Below are positions 39,766 through 48,527 of a DNA stretch of 64,000 nucleotides, one piece after another. A program made the position numbers and the translations under genes. This DNA is from Armatimonadota bacterium (GTDB lineage: Bacteria > Sysuimicrobiota > Sysuimicrobiia > Sysuimicrobiales > Humicultoraceae): positions 124,001 through 188,000 of the forward strand of contig VGFA01000003.1 of the NCBI GenBank assembly GCA_016869025.1. The letters are read 5' to 3'. A model generated the notes under the pieces. The model had not been told where the DNA came from, did not search any database, and saw only the letters and a program-made list of their open reading frames with translations. Every line of letters starts with the position of its first letter. Position 1 is the first letter of the stretch.

Positions 39766-41490
39766 CTATTCCTCAAGGGGGCGGCCTGAGCCGGCCGCGG
39801 CCTCGGCTCGACCTGAGGGACCCATCTCCTCGGCTGCGTGCAGCTCGCGTCTCAGGGCCGCGGCAGGCCACAGGCCTTCGGGACGGAGCTGCATCATCAA
39901 GACCAGAGATGCCCCATAGATCAGAAACCGGTACTCGGCGAACTCCCGAAGCAGCTCCGGCATCCCGACCAGAAACAGCGAACCCACGATCACGCCGGGC
40001 ATGCTCCCCATGCCGCCGACGATGATCAGGGCCAGCACGTTGATCGAGATGAGCAGCTGGAAGCTGTGCGGGAAGATCGAGCCCAGCATGACTGCGAAGA
40101 TCGCGCCGCTCAGGCCCCCAAAAGCCGCGCCCATCGCAAAGGCCATCAGCTTGACGTTGACCAGGTTGATTCCCATGGCCTCGGCCACGTCCTCGTCCTC
40201 GCGCACAGCCATCCACGCCCGCCCAAGGCGCGAGTCGCGCAACCGCATGGCGATGAAGATGACCAGGGCGCAACTGGCAAGGGTCAGATAGAAGAGTTGC
40301 TCAGGACCCCGGAACTCAAAGCCGCCTATCATCGGCTTGGGGATGCCGAGCACTCCCTGGGAGCCTCCCAGCCACGGCCGCAGGAAGTCGGACAGAACCA
40401 GGATCCGGATGATCTCACCGAATCCAAGTGTGGCGATGGCCAGGTAGTCCCCGCGGATCCCCAGCACCGGAACGCCCAGCAGCACTCCGGCGACCAGGGA
40501 GACGGCCACCGCGACGGGCACAGCCGCCCAGAACGAGAGCCCTATGATGCCGTGCTCCCCTACCGAGGTCAGCAGGCCCACCGTGTAGGCACCGATGGCA
40601 AAGAACGCGACATAACCCAGGTCGAGCAGGCCGGCGAAGCCCACCACGATGTTGAGCCCCAGCCCCAGCAGGGCGAAGAGCCCGACGAGCACGAGTACCT
40701 GGGAAAGAAACAACCCCCCGCCCAACGGCACCAGCAGAAGCAGGGCCACGGCTGCGCCCAGCGAGCTCAGACGCAGCACACGCTGCCGCGGTGCGGAAAG
40801 CCGCCCATGCCACTGCCGCACGGCACCGCCACGGCGGGCCCAGCCGGCGGTCGCCCCCCAGGCCAGGGCAAACACGATTGTCGCACCGCGCATCGAGAGT
40901 CCATCTTCGACGAACAGCAGTTCGCGAACCGCAGTCCTGGTGCCCTCCGCATGCAGAAGAATCTGCAACAGCTCCTGGAAGAGACCGATGCCCAGGGTCC
41001 AAGCCAGGGCGGTGACCAGAGGCCTGCGAACGCCGGGGGACAGAAGCGAAGCGGCCGCTCCAACTGCCCCGACTGCGGCGGCGCCGAGCAGGACAAGGGG
41101 AATCCCAGAGACGCCCCGGCCGAACGACAGGGTCTCGAACATCGTGGGCGAGGCACTCACGAACATGCTCCGCATGTTGACAAAGGTGCCAAGCACAACG
41201 AGCCCGGACACAACCGTCCCCACCGCCGCCCCACCCAGCGCTCCCCGCGCCAGGAACGCACCGGGTGCGCCGCCCGGATGGCCCTGCGCGCCCTGGTACC
41301 CTGCCACGACGGCGGTGAGAACCGGCAGCGCGAGTCCGAGCGAGATCACTCCCACGACTATTTGTCGCCCTGCGAAAGTCTCGACCATGCCCACGAGGGC
41401 GAGGAAGACTGCCACGCCGCCCCAGATGAGTCCCTTCTGGGCGGCCGCGATCCATGGCTGACGACGCATGCTCATCGGTGCGCTCGCCAT
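39766..41490 (-). CDS. livM: Branched-chain amino acid ABC permease LivM with a long extra N-terminal membrane region
   Basis: Residues about 265-570 are a standard LivM permease: LGLNIVVGFAGLLDLGYVAFFAIGAY, LGIRGDYLAIATLGFGEIIRIL, GRAWMAVREDEDVAEAMGIN and a C terminus ending RPEGLWP. The first ~250 residues are an added hydrophobic region with about six membrane segments (WGGVAVFLALVGMVETFAG, ALGGAAVGTVVSGLVVLGTFV, IPLVLLGAAAVGAVGAAASLL). The extension makes the protein nearly twice the usual length. It overlaps no neighbour badly: six bases after livH. Confidence 0.9.
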   Translation of the reverse strand: MASAPMSMRRQPWIAAAQKGLIWGGVAVFLALVGMVETFAGRQIVVGVISLGLALPVLTAVVAGYQGAQGHPGGAPGAFLARGALGGAAVGTVVSGLVVLGTFVNMRSMFVSASPTMFETLSFGRGVSGIPLVLLGAAAVGAVGAAASLLSPGVRRPLVTALAWTLGIGLFQELLQILLHAEGTRTAVRELLFVEDGLSMRGATIVFALAWGATAGWARRGGAVRQWHGRLSAPRQRVLRLSSLGAAVALLLLVPLGGGLFLSQVLVLVGLFALLGLGLNIVVGFAGLLDLGYVAFFAIGAYTVGLLTSVGEHGIIGLSFWAAVPVAVAVSLVAGVLLGVPVLGIRGDYLAIATLGFGEIIRILVLSDFLRPWLGGSQGVLGIPKPMIGGFEFRGPEQLFYLTLASCALVIFIAMRLRDSRLGRAWMAVREDEDVAEAMGINLVNVKLMAFAMGAAFGGLSGAIFAVMLGSIFPHSFQLLISINVLALIIVGGMGSMPGVIVGSLFLVGMPELLREFAEYRFLIYGASLVLMMQLRPEGLWPAAALRRELHAAEEMGPSGRAEAAAGSGRPLEE

Positions 41491-41496
41491 CTCCGG

Positions 41497-42558
41497 CTAG
41501 GCCTTCTTTGCCACAAGACGCTCGCCCATGATTCCCGACGGCCGGAAGATCAGGACCATGACCAGCATCGTGAAGGCGATCACGTCCTTGAGCTGATAGG
41601 GCGCCACGATCCCAAGGCCTTCGAGAAACAGGATCGGGCCGACGGATTCAAACAGGCCCAGGAACAGACCGCCGAGCATGGCACCAGGGATGTTGCCGAT
41701 GCCGCCGAGCACCGCGGCTGTGAACGCCTTGATGCCCGGGACGAACCCCATGAAGAAGTGTACCTGCTTGAAGACGATCGCGTACAGGAAACCGGCCGCG
41801 CCGGCCATCGAGGCTCCGACAGCGAAGGCAATGACGATTGCGCGGTCCACGTCAATGCCCATCAGCGCCGCCGCTTCCCTGTCCTCGGACACGGCCCGCA
41901 TCGCGGTGCCGGTCTTGGTTCGCATTACGAACGCGTAGAGGCCCAGCATCATCAGTACGGACGCCACGAGCACCACGGCCTGCGTCCGCAGGATGCCGAT
42001 GCCCGCAATGACCCACGTACCCTTGAGCATCTGAGCTTCGGGGTAGGCCTGGAACCCGGAGCCGAAGAAGCCGCGGAACGTGTACTGCAGGAAGAACGAC
42101 GCCCCAATCGCCGCAATGAGGGGCACCAGGCGCGGCGAGCGTCGCAGCGGCCGGTACGCAACGCGCTCCAGCAGCAGCGCGATCGCCGTCGAGGTAATCA
42201 TGGCGACAGCCAGGACTACCAGAAGGCTCACCACGGGATTCCGGTCCAGGTAGCCGGATCTCCCAAAGGCCGCGGCCACGAAGTAGCCGGTGTACGCCCC
42301 GCTCATGAAGACCTCGCCGTGGGCGAAGTTGATCATTCGAAGGATACCGTAGACCATGGTGTACCCAAGGGCGATCAGAGCATAGATGCTCCCCTGGGAC
42401 ATTCCAAACACCACGAAGTCGATCCAGACATCGCCCGGGTACCTTCGAGCCATGATCGTCCCGATCATCCCCCAGACCACCACCATGAGGACCACTATCC
42501 GGAAGGCCCACAGGTAGAGGTCAACAACCGAGAACCTGCGCATCAGACTACGCTGCAC
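41497..42558 (-). CDS. livH: Branched-chain amino acid ABC permease LivH
   Basis: Polytopic permease of the LIV importer. FGMSQGSIYALIALGYTMVYGILRMINFAHGE is the LivH signature, with RAVSEDREAAALMGIDVDRAI (cytosolic EAA-like loop) and GGIGNIPGAMLGGLFLGL toward the C terminus. The length of 353 includes a short N-terminal extra helix (VVLMVVVWGMIG). Expressed after the terminator-like hairpin at 42575-42616. Confidence 0.94.
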   Translation of the reverse strand: MQRSLMRRFSVVDLYLWAFRIVVLMVVVWGMIGTIMARRYPGDVWIDFVVFGMSQGSIYALIALGYTMVYGILRMINFAHGEVFMSGAYTGYFVAAAFGRSGYLDRNPVVSLLVVLAVAMITSTAIALLLERVAYRPLRRSPRLVPLIAAIGASFFLQYTFRGFFGSGFQAYPEAQMLKGTWVIAGIGILRTQAVVLVASVLMMLGLYAFVMRTKTGTAMRAVSEDREAAALMGIDVDRAIVIAFAVGASMAGAAGFLYAIVFKQVHFFMGFVPGIKAFTAAVLGGIGNIPGAMLGGLFLGLFESVGPILFLEGLGIVAPYQLKDVIAFTMLVMVLIFRPSGIMGERLVAKKA

Positions 42559-42574
42559 GCCCGCCTCCTAGCCG

Positions 42575-42616
42575 AAAAATGGGGATGAGCCCAAGGAATT
42601 CCTCTGGCTCATCCCC
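42575..42616 (-). terminator. Intrinsic terminator/attenuator between livK and livH
   Basis: Perfect 11-bp inverted repeat, GGGGATGAGCC at 42581-42591 and GGCTCATCCCC at 42606-42616, with a 14-base loop that itself contains AGGAATTCCT. On the minus strand it is followed by ATTTTT. As livK precedes livHMGF, partial termination here would make more binding protein than permease, a common design. Confidence 0.85.
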
Positions 42617-42652
42617 CGCGTTTGCACGTTCGTTGCCGACAATCCCTGCCGA

Positions 42653-43909
42653 CTACGGGTAGACCTTCTTCGGGTTCTTCCCCGGATCCCACTTCGCCGG
42701 GTCAGCGGACAGGGTCTGATAGACCGCGATCTTCGGGTCCGCACAGTCGCCGTACTTATCGCAGGTCAGGGTACCGGTCAGACCCTTGAAGTTCTTTGTC
42801 GCGAACAGGGCATCGCGCAGCGCCTTCCGCCCGATGTAGGTATTGCCCGCCGCATCCTTCTTGGCCACCTTCTCGACGGCGGCGAAGATCATCTTCGCGG
42901 CGTCGTAGGCGTGCGGGTGGAAAGGCGCCAGCGGCTTTTCGCCGTACTTCTTCTGGTGCTTGTCCAGGAACGTCTTGTACGCCGGGCCCAGCGCTTCAGG
43001 CGACAGGTCGGGGCTGGAGTGGTACATCCCCACAGCCGACTCCCCGGCGGCCTTCATGAAGTCCGGCGAGAACATGCCGTCTGCGCCCATCAGCTTGGCT
43101 TGTGGCAGCCCGGACACCTCTTTGGCCTGACGGGTGATGAAGCCGCCCGCGGCAATGAAGATCGGGTAGTAGATCAACTCGGGCTTGCCGGCCGCGATCT
43201 TGGTCAGCATCGGCCGCATGTCGGTATCGGTGGGCCCGATCGCCTCCTGGGCGGTGATGGTACCACCCAGCTTCTTGAAGACCTCGGCAAACACGCCCTG
43301 GAGCCCTTCGGCATAGGGGCTGCCGTCGTGGATAGTCGCCGCCTTCTTCACCTTGAGGACCTTCCAGGCGAACTCCGCGGCCACCCGACCCTGGACCTTG
43401 TCATTGTGGGCGGTGCGCAGGTACCCATCGTAGGTCGGCCCCCGGTCAGCAGCGGTCAGCTTGGGCGCGGTGTTGGAGGGCGAGACGGTCACGATGCCCG
43501 CCTTCCAGAGAATGGGAGCCCCGGGCACGGCCTCGCTGGAGCAGTTGGAGCCGATGGCGGCCACGATCGCCTTGTTGGCCGCCAACTTGGTCGCCGCGGT
43601 TTGACCGCCCTCCGCGTTGCAGCCGGTGTCCTCACCTATCAGCTTGATTGGATGGCCCAAGAGCTTGCCGCCCCTGTCGTCGATTGCTATCTCGACACCC
43701 CGCTTCGTGTCAGTGCCAAGGCTCGCATCAGGGCCGGCGACGACCATCCAGTAGGCGATGGTGAGCGGCGCTCCCTTGGCGATCTTCACGACGCCAACCG
43801 GATCCGTAACGGGTCCGACCGTCGCCGCAGGAGCCGCCGGAACGAAGTACGGGCCGCCCGCGATTATCAGGGCGACAACGAGAGCAATCGGAATCCTCAT
43901 GCGCTTCAT
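42653..43909 (-). CDS. livK: Branched-chain amino acid ABC substrate-binding protein
   Basis: Type I periplasmic binding protein (Leu/Ile/Val-binding family). Signal peptide IPIALVVALIIAGGPYFVPAAPA, then LTIAYWMVVAGPDASLGTDTKRGVEIAIDDRGG, IGSNCSSEAVPGAPIL, DGYLRTAHNDKVQGRVAAEF and a C-terminal lobe ending GTLTCDKYGDCADPKI. ATG 43909 is used; ATG 43900 is also possible. The actual ligand may be any branched-chain or related amino acid. First gene of livKHMGF. Confidence 0.92.
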   Translation of the reverse strand: MKRMRIPIALVVALIIAGGPYFVPAAPAATVGPVTDPVGVVKIAKGAPLTIAYWMVVAGPDASLGTDTKRGVEIAIDDRGGKLLGHPIKLIGEDTGCNAEGGQTAATKLAANKAIVAAIGSNCSSEAVPGAPILWKAGIVTVSPSNTAPKLTAADRGPTYDGYLRTAHNDKVQGRVAAEFAWKVLKVKKAATIHDGSPYAEGLQGVFAEVFKKLGGTITAQEAIGPTDTDMRPMLTKIAAGKPELIYYPIFIAAGGFITRQAKEVSGLPQAKLMGADGMFSPDFMKAAGESAVGMYHSSPDLSPEALGPAYKTFLDKHQKKYGEKPLAPFHPHAYDAAKMIFAAVEKVAKKDAAGNTYIGRKALRDALFATKNFKGLTGTLTCDKYGDCADPKIAVYQTLSADPAKWDPGKNPKKVYP

Positions 43910-43951
43910 CCTCTGTCTCTCCCTCCCTCGTGGCTTGGAGTCTGCGATCAT

Positions 43952-44082
43952 CGCCTGACATCTTGCCCCCCCGGCAACCGGGTATTCCTAGGCTGCGATC
44001 ACCTCCCCGCAAACCTGGGTCTTCCGCGTCTTCCGCGCGAAAGTGAATAATGGTTCGCCGCCGTGGATGCCGGTTCCTCCTC
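43952..44082. other. Intergenic region upstream of livK
   Basis: 131 bp between proline dehydrogenase and livK. It contains a small hairpin CCCGG-CAA-CCGGG near 43968-43981 and two near-identical GGAAGAC copies on the minus strand near 44015-44035. No convincing promoter could be named, though livK probably has its own. Confidence 0.4.
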
Positions 44083-44997
44083 CTAGCCCCGCAGGAGGTT
44101 CCGTAGCACGAAAGCGAGGTTCGCGGGGCGCTCAGCCATGCGCCGCATCAGGTACGGGTACCAATGGGTCCCGAAGGGCACGTAGATCCGCACCCGGTGT
44201 CCCCCTCGGAGCAGCCATTCCTGAAGATCCCGGCGGATCCCGTAGATCATCTGGAACTCGTAGCGGTCGCGCGCGATGTTCTCGCGCTCCACAAAGGAGA
44301 CGGCGGCCTGGATCAACCGCTCATCGTGGGTGGCAATGGCATGGCAGGCCGGATCGCGCAACAGTCGCTGTTGAAGCCTGGCGAAGTTGGCGTCCACGTC
44401 CTGCTTGCGGGGATAGGCAACCGTGGGCGGCTCGGCGTAGGCGCCCTTGCATAGCCGGATGGGAACGCCCTGCCTCAGAAGGCGGTCAACATCGTCTCCG
44501 CTCCGGTAGAGGTACGCCTGGATGACCGCGCCCACCGCGCCATTTCCCTCAGCCCTGAGTCGCGTGATGATGTCAAGGGTCCGGTCAACGTACGGCGAGT
44601 GCTCCATGTCCACACGGACGAACCGTCCGTCCGTTTGGGCTGCCTGGAGCACCCGGCGCAGGTTGTCCGCGGCAAGGTCGGTATCGAGGTCAAGACCGAG
44701 CTGGGTGAGCTTGACCGAGATGTAGCAGTCTACGGGGCGGCCCCGTAGCCGGGTCGCGACCTCAACGTAGGCGTCGGCCGCCGCCCGGGCCTCGTCGAGC
44801 GAAGTGGTCTTCTCCCCCAGCAGGTTGAGCGAAAGGAGGTATCCCTCTGCGGCCAGCCGGTCCACGACCTCCAGCGCCTCGTCCAGCGTCTCGCCGGCCA
44901 CGAACCTCCGCGCGGCGCGGCGCACCATACGCTGCCTGAGGACAAAAGCGTGAACGCGGTCGTTCTCGGAGAGAGCGAGCAGCAGTTGTCGGATCAT
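44083..44997 (-). CDS. Proline dehydrogenase (monofunctional)
   Basis: FAD enzyme that oxidises proline to pyrroline-5-carboxylate. TIM-barrel signatures: SLNLLGEKTTS, CYISVKLTQLGLDLD, VRVDMEHSPYVDRTLDI, VIQAYLYRS, RLCKGAYAEPP, ATHDERLI, EFQMIYGIRRDLQ and YVPFGTHWYPYLMRRMAERPANL. The length of 304 is right for the monofunctional type. It lies 11 bp after glutamate dehydrogenase; a P5C dehydrogenase to complete the route to glutamate is not in the window. Confidence 0.95.
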   Translation of the reverse strand: MIRQLLLALSENDRVHAFVLRQRMVRRAARRFVAGETLDEALEVVDRLAAEGYLLSLNLLGEKTTSLDEARAAADAYVEVATRLRGRPVDCYISVKLTQLGLDLDTDLAADNLRRVLQAAQTDGRFVRVDMEHSPYVDRTLDIITRLRAEGNGAVGAVIQAYLYRSGDDVDRLLRQGVPIRLCKGAYAEPPTVAYPRKQDVDANFARLQQRLLRDPACHAIATHDERLIQAAVSFVERENIARDRYEFQMIYGIRRDLQEWLLRGGHRVRIYVPFGTHWYPYLMRRMAERPANLAFVLRNLLRG

Positions 44998-45008
44998 CGG
45001 CCGGCCCG

Positions 45009-46280
45009 CTAAGGGTAGATGCCGCGGATGAGCACGGCCTGGGCCACGCGGTCAATGGCTTTGATCAGGGCCGCGGTCCGCAGGTCAACGCTCCGGCTGC
45101 TGGCAATCTGCTCCACGGCCTCGAAGCTGCGGACCATGATCCTGTCCAAGTTTGCGTTCACTTCCTCCTCGGTCCAGAAGAACTGCTGCAACCCCTGGAC
45201 CCACTCGAAGTACGAGACGATGACCCCGCCGGCGTTGGCAAGAATGTCGGGGATCACCTTGATCCCGCGCTCGGCCAGCACCGCGTCTCCGCCCGGGGTG
45301 GTCGGGCCGTTGGCGGCCTCCACTATCAAGCGCGCCCTCACGCGCGCCGCGTTGTCCGCCGTGATCTGCCCTTCGACGGCGCCCGGAACCAGCACGTCAC
45401 AGGGTAGTTCGAGCAACTCCACATTGCTGATGGTCTGTGCTCCGGGGAACCCGACCACGGTGCCTGCCTGCCGCTTGTGCTCCACGAGCCGGGCATGGTC
45501 GAGCCCTGCGGGGTTGGACACTCCACCCTGCGTGTCGCTCACCGCGATGATCCGGCAGCCCTGCTGGGCCAGCAGCGCTGCCACCACCGACCCGACCTTC
45601 CCGAACCCTTGAATGGCCACGGTCGCGCCGTCTATGCTCATTCCCAGACGCCGTGTCGCCTCCCGCGCGGCGATCGCCACCGAGCGGCCAGGGGCTTCCA
45701 GCCTGCCGTACGATCCGCCGATGGCGATCGGCTTGCCCGTCACCACAGCCGGCGTGGAGTAGCCCCTGTGCATGCTGTAGGTGTCCATGATCCAGGCCAT
45801 GACCTGGGGATTCGTTCCCATGTCCGGGGCCGGGATGTCCGCCTCAGGGCCCATGAGGATGGAGATCTCGGTGGCGTACCGCCGCGTCAGGTGCTCCAGC
45901 TCAACGTGGGACAGCTCCTTGGGGTTGACCACCACGCCGCCTTTGGCTCCGCCAAAGGGCAGGCCGACCACGGCACACTTCCAGGACATCAGCATGGCCA
46001 GCGCCCTCACCTGGCTGAGCGTGATGCCCCGATCGTAGCGGATGCCACCCTTGCTGGGGCCGAGCACCGTGCTGTGGTGCACTCGGTAGCCGGTGAAGAT
46101 GCGCACGGACCCGTCGTCCATCTTCACCGGGAAGTTCACGGCCAGTTCGCGCTTGGGAAATGCCAGAAACTCCCGCACCCCCCTCTTCAACGACAGGTGA
46201 TCGGCGGCGCGGTTGAACTGCTGGAGTACCGCATCCCACATGTCCTCGTTCGCCGGCCTCACCGTGCCCTGCGTGCTCAT
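45009..46280 (-). CDS. gdhA: Glutamate dehydrogenase (Glu/Leu/Phe/Val family)
   Basis: NAD(P)-dependent oxidative deamination of glutamate to 2-oxoglutarate. Substrate site GPSKGGIRYDRGITLSQVRALAMLMSWKCAVVGLPFGGAKGG with the catalytic Lys, then DIPAPDMGT and the nucleotide fold ATVAIQGFGKVGSVVAALL. ATG 46280 has GGAGGGG close upstream and gives 423 residues; the frame start at 46322 is rejected. With proline dehydrogenase downstream it feeds proline and glutamate carbon into central metabolism. Confidence 0.95.
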   Translation of the reverse strand: MSTQGTVRPANEDMWDAVLQQFNRAADHLSLKRGVREFLAFPKRELAVNFPVKMDDGSVRIFTGYRVHHSTVLGPSKGGIRYDRGITLSQVRALAMLMSWKCAVVGLPFGGAKGGVVVNPKELSHVELEHLTRRYATEISILMGPEADIPAPDMGTNPQVMAWIMDTYSMHRGYSTPAVVTGKPIAIGGSYGRLEAPGRSVAIAAREATRRLGMSIDGATVAIQGFGKVGSVVAALLAQQGCRIIAVSDTQGGVSNPAGLDHARLVEHKRQAGTVVGFPGAQTISNVELLELPCDVLVPGAVEGQITADNAARVRARLIVEAANGPTTPGGDAVLAERGIKVIPDILANAGGVIVSYFEWVQGLQQFFWTEEEVNANLDRIMVRSFEAVEQIASSRSVDLRTAALIKAIDRVAQAVLIRGIYP

Positions 46281-46318
46281 GCGTCCCCTCCCTCTCCCCA
46301 TCTCAGCCCGTCCCGACG

Positions 46319-47224
46319 TCATCGGGCGATTGCTGAGACCGGCACGAACGCAACCCCCGCGCGGTCAAACTCGGGCAGCATCTCAGCCACAACGCGCGAG
46401 GTAAGACGCTGGGCGTGCGCAACGGCGACCGCCTCGCCGTGGCGGAGCGCGATCTCGATCAGACGACGGATCTCACGGCGGATTGCCTCGGGATCGTTCT
46501 CATTGTCCAGGAACACGGTACGGGCGGCGCTCCGGATACCAGTCTCTGCCGCGACCGAGCCGGCCACAGAGTGGGGAGTTGTCTTGCTGTCCAGAAAGAA
46601 GAGACCGCGCTCCCGGACCACGTCCATGACCGCGCGCATGACCCGCCGGTCTGCGGTCGCGCGCGATCCCATGTGGTTACTAACGCCGGTGGCGCCTGGA
46701 ACCGACGCCAGTCCGGCCCGCACCGCTGCCTGGATCTGGGCCTCGCCCATCGCCACCGTCACCCCGCCCGGGCCCAGGGCCTTGGCGCCATCCATGGGCT
46801 CCAATGGAAGATGCAGGATTACCTCCAGCCCCGCAGTCTGGGCCCTTTGGGAAACCTCGCCAGAGTACCGCAGGCCTGGAAGTACGGCCACGGTAGCCGG
46901 CCGCCCAATGGCAATGATCTCTTCCACGTCGCCCAGGCTGCCGCCTGCATCGTCGAAGACAATCGCCACCCTGGCAGACGAATCTGCCGGGTAGGACGGC
47001 GCAGGCACCGGAGACCGGCGCGGTCTCGTCGTCTGCACAGCAGCCGAAGGCGGGGTCCTGACCGCCCGAGGAGACGAAACCCCGTCGGGTGGTGCCGGCC
47101 GCCGTTCAGAAGCCAGCCACCATCCTGCCGCGATCCCCAGCAACAGGATGGCCATGGCCAGCCAGGCCATTCGCATAACGCTCTCGGACCCTCGCTTCGT
47201 TCGCCGCCGTCCGGGTCGTGCCAT
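46319..47224 (-). CDS. Divergent polysaccharide deacetylase (YibQ-like)
   Basis: Exported or membrane-anchored protein with an N-terminal transmembrane helix (MAWLAMAILLLGIAAGWWLA), a Pro-rich linker, and a divergent polysaccharide deacetylase domain: VAIVFDDAGGSLGDVEEIIAIG, TVAVLPGLRYSGEVSQRAQ, EVILHLPLEPM, VSNHMGSRATADRRVM and FFLDSKTT. The DD pair and HMGS follow the family's metal-site pattern. It follows ctpA directly, as YibQ does after EnvC in many bacteria. Confidence 0.9.
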   Translation of the reverse strand: MARPGRRRTKRGSESVMRMAWLAMAILLLGIAAGWWLASERRPAPPDGVSSPRAVRTPPSAAVQTTRPRRSPVPAPSYPADSSARVAIVFDDAGGSLGDVEEIIAIGRPATVAVLPGLRYSGEVSQRAQTAGLEVILHLPLEPMDGAKALGPGGVTVAMGEAQIQAAVRAGLASVPGATGVSNHMGSRATADRRVMRAVMDVVRERGLFFLDSKTTPHSVAGSVAAETGIRSAARTVFLDNENDPEAIRREIRRLIEIALRHGEAVAVAHAQRLTSRVVAEMLPEFDRAGVAFVPVSAIAR

Positions 47225-48442
47225 CTAGCGTCGCTGCGCCGCGCGCTGCTTGAGCACTTCTATCCCTCGCCGGAGTTGCTGTGCCTGAATCCGGTCAACC
47301 TCTGCCTCTGCCTTACCCTCGAGGCGATCTCCTGCGGCCACGTCGGGCAGAATCCCCTTGCCGTGGATATCCGTGCCAGCCGGGGTGAGGTATTTGGCCG
47401 TTGTCACGGCTGCGGCTCCACCGCCTGCCAGGGGGAACAGGGTTTGGATCACGCCCTTGCCGAAAGTCCGCTGGCCCACCAGGGCAGCGCCCGCGGAATC
47501 GTGGAGCGCGCCGGCCAGGATCTCGGATGCGCTGGCAGTGAACTCGTTGACCAACACGACAACCGGGAGTGTCATCTTGGCTCCGGGGCCCGCCCGATCG
47601 GTCTTCCGGCGTCCGTCCCGGTCAACGACGTGTACGACGGGCTGGCCGTCCGGCACGAACCGGTCCGCGACCTGCGTGGCCGCACCCAGGAGCCCGCCGC
47701 CGTTGCTCCGCAGGTCGAGAACTAGCCCACGGACCCCTTCCTTCTCCACCCGATCGAGCGCAGAGGCGACCTCCTTCGACGTCAACTCGTTGAAGGTGAG
47801 CACGCGCATGTAGCCCAGACGGGCGTCCGAGAGCTGCTTCCGCATCGCCGGGTCGAGCGTTCCGGGCCCCTGTACGGTAACGATCTGCACGCGGGCGCGC
47901 GTAATCTCAACGTCGTTTGTCTGGCCGGCGCGGCCAATCCGCAACGTCACCTTGGTCCCGGCCGGGCCGCGGATGCGGGTCACCGCCTCCTGTAGGGCCA
48001 TCCCATCGGTCGGCACCTGGTTGATGCGCAGGATGCGGTCTCCAGCGCGCAGGCCGGCCCGGTGGGCAGGCGTACCCTCGATCGGTTGGACAACGATCAG
48101 ATGGCCGTCCCGGATGTCAATGAATATCCCGACCCCGAAGAAGAACCCCTTCGCGTCCTGCGAGAACTCCTTGTAGACGCGGGCATCCATGTAGCGCGTG
48201 TAGGGATCCCCGAGGGCATCGAGCATGCCTCTCGCCGCTCCGTCGAATAGCCTTGAGGCCTCAGGGACCGGGTTCAGGTACTCCCTTCGGACCTGCGTGA
48301 GCAGTTCACGCAGCAATGCAAACCCCTGGTCGTCGGCCGACCGCGCCGCCACCGCGCGCTGCCCCATCCCAAAGCCGGCCAGGAACACGCCGACGACCAG
48401 AGCCACCACCAGAAGTGCGCCGGTCAACCTACCCCGGATCAC
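47225..48442 (-). CDS. ctpA: S41-family carboxyl-terminal processing protease with PDZ domain
   Basis: Secreted or membrane-anchored serine protease that processes envelope proteins. Signal anchor (LTGALLVVALVVGVFLAGFG), PDZ domain (GVGIFIDIRDGHLIVVQPIEGTPAHRAGLRAGDRILRIN), and the S41 core with nucleophile Ser in EFTASASEILAGAL and the catalytic Lys in RTFGKGVIQTL. The length of 405 is normal. It lies between the EnvC-like and YibQ-like genes. Confidence 0.95.
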   Translation of the reverse strand: MIRGRLTGALLVVALVVGVFLAGFGMGQRAVAARSADDQGFALLRELLTQVRREYLNPVPEASRLFDGAARGMLDALGDPYTRYMDARVYKEFSQDAKGFFFGVGIFIDIRDGHLIVVQPIEGTPAHRAGLRAGDRILRINQVPTDGMALQEAVTRIRGPAGTKVTLRIGRAGQTNDVEITRARVQIVTVQGPGTLDPAMRKQLSDARLGYMRVLTFNELTSKEVASALDRVEKEGVRGLVLDLRSNGGGLLGAATQVADRFVPDGQPVVHVVDRDGRRKTDRAGPGAKMTLPVVVLVNEFTASASEILAGALHDSAGAALVGQRTFGKGVIQTLFPLAGGGAAAVTTAKYLTPAGTDIHGKGILPDVAAGDRLEGKAEAEVDRIQAQQLRRGIEVLKQRAAQRR

Positions 48443-48527
48443 GACAGTCCACCGCCTCTCTGCGGGGTATCACCCGCTGCCGGCTGTAGCTTACCCTGGC
48501 TCAGGAACGGGAACAAGCACGATTCCT

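Noticed and set aside
39838-42588. A 916-codon open frame on the plus strand, His/Asp/Gln-rich
   Set aside because: It lies exactly antisense to livM and livH, shows no domain, and its composition is what codon bias produces opposite GC-rich membrane-protein genes.
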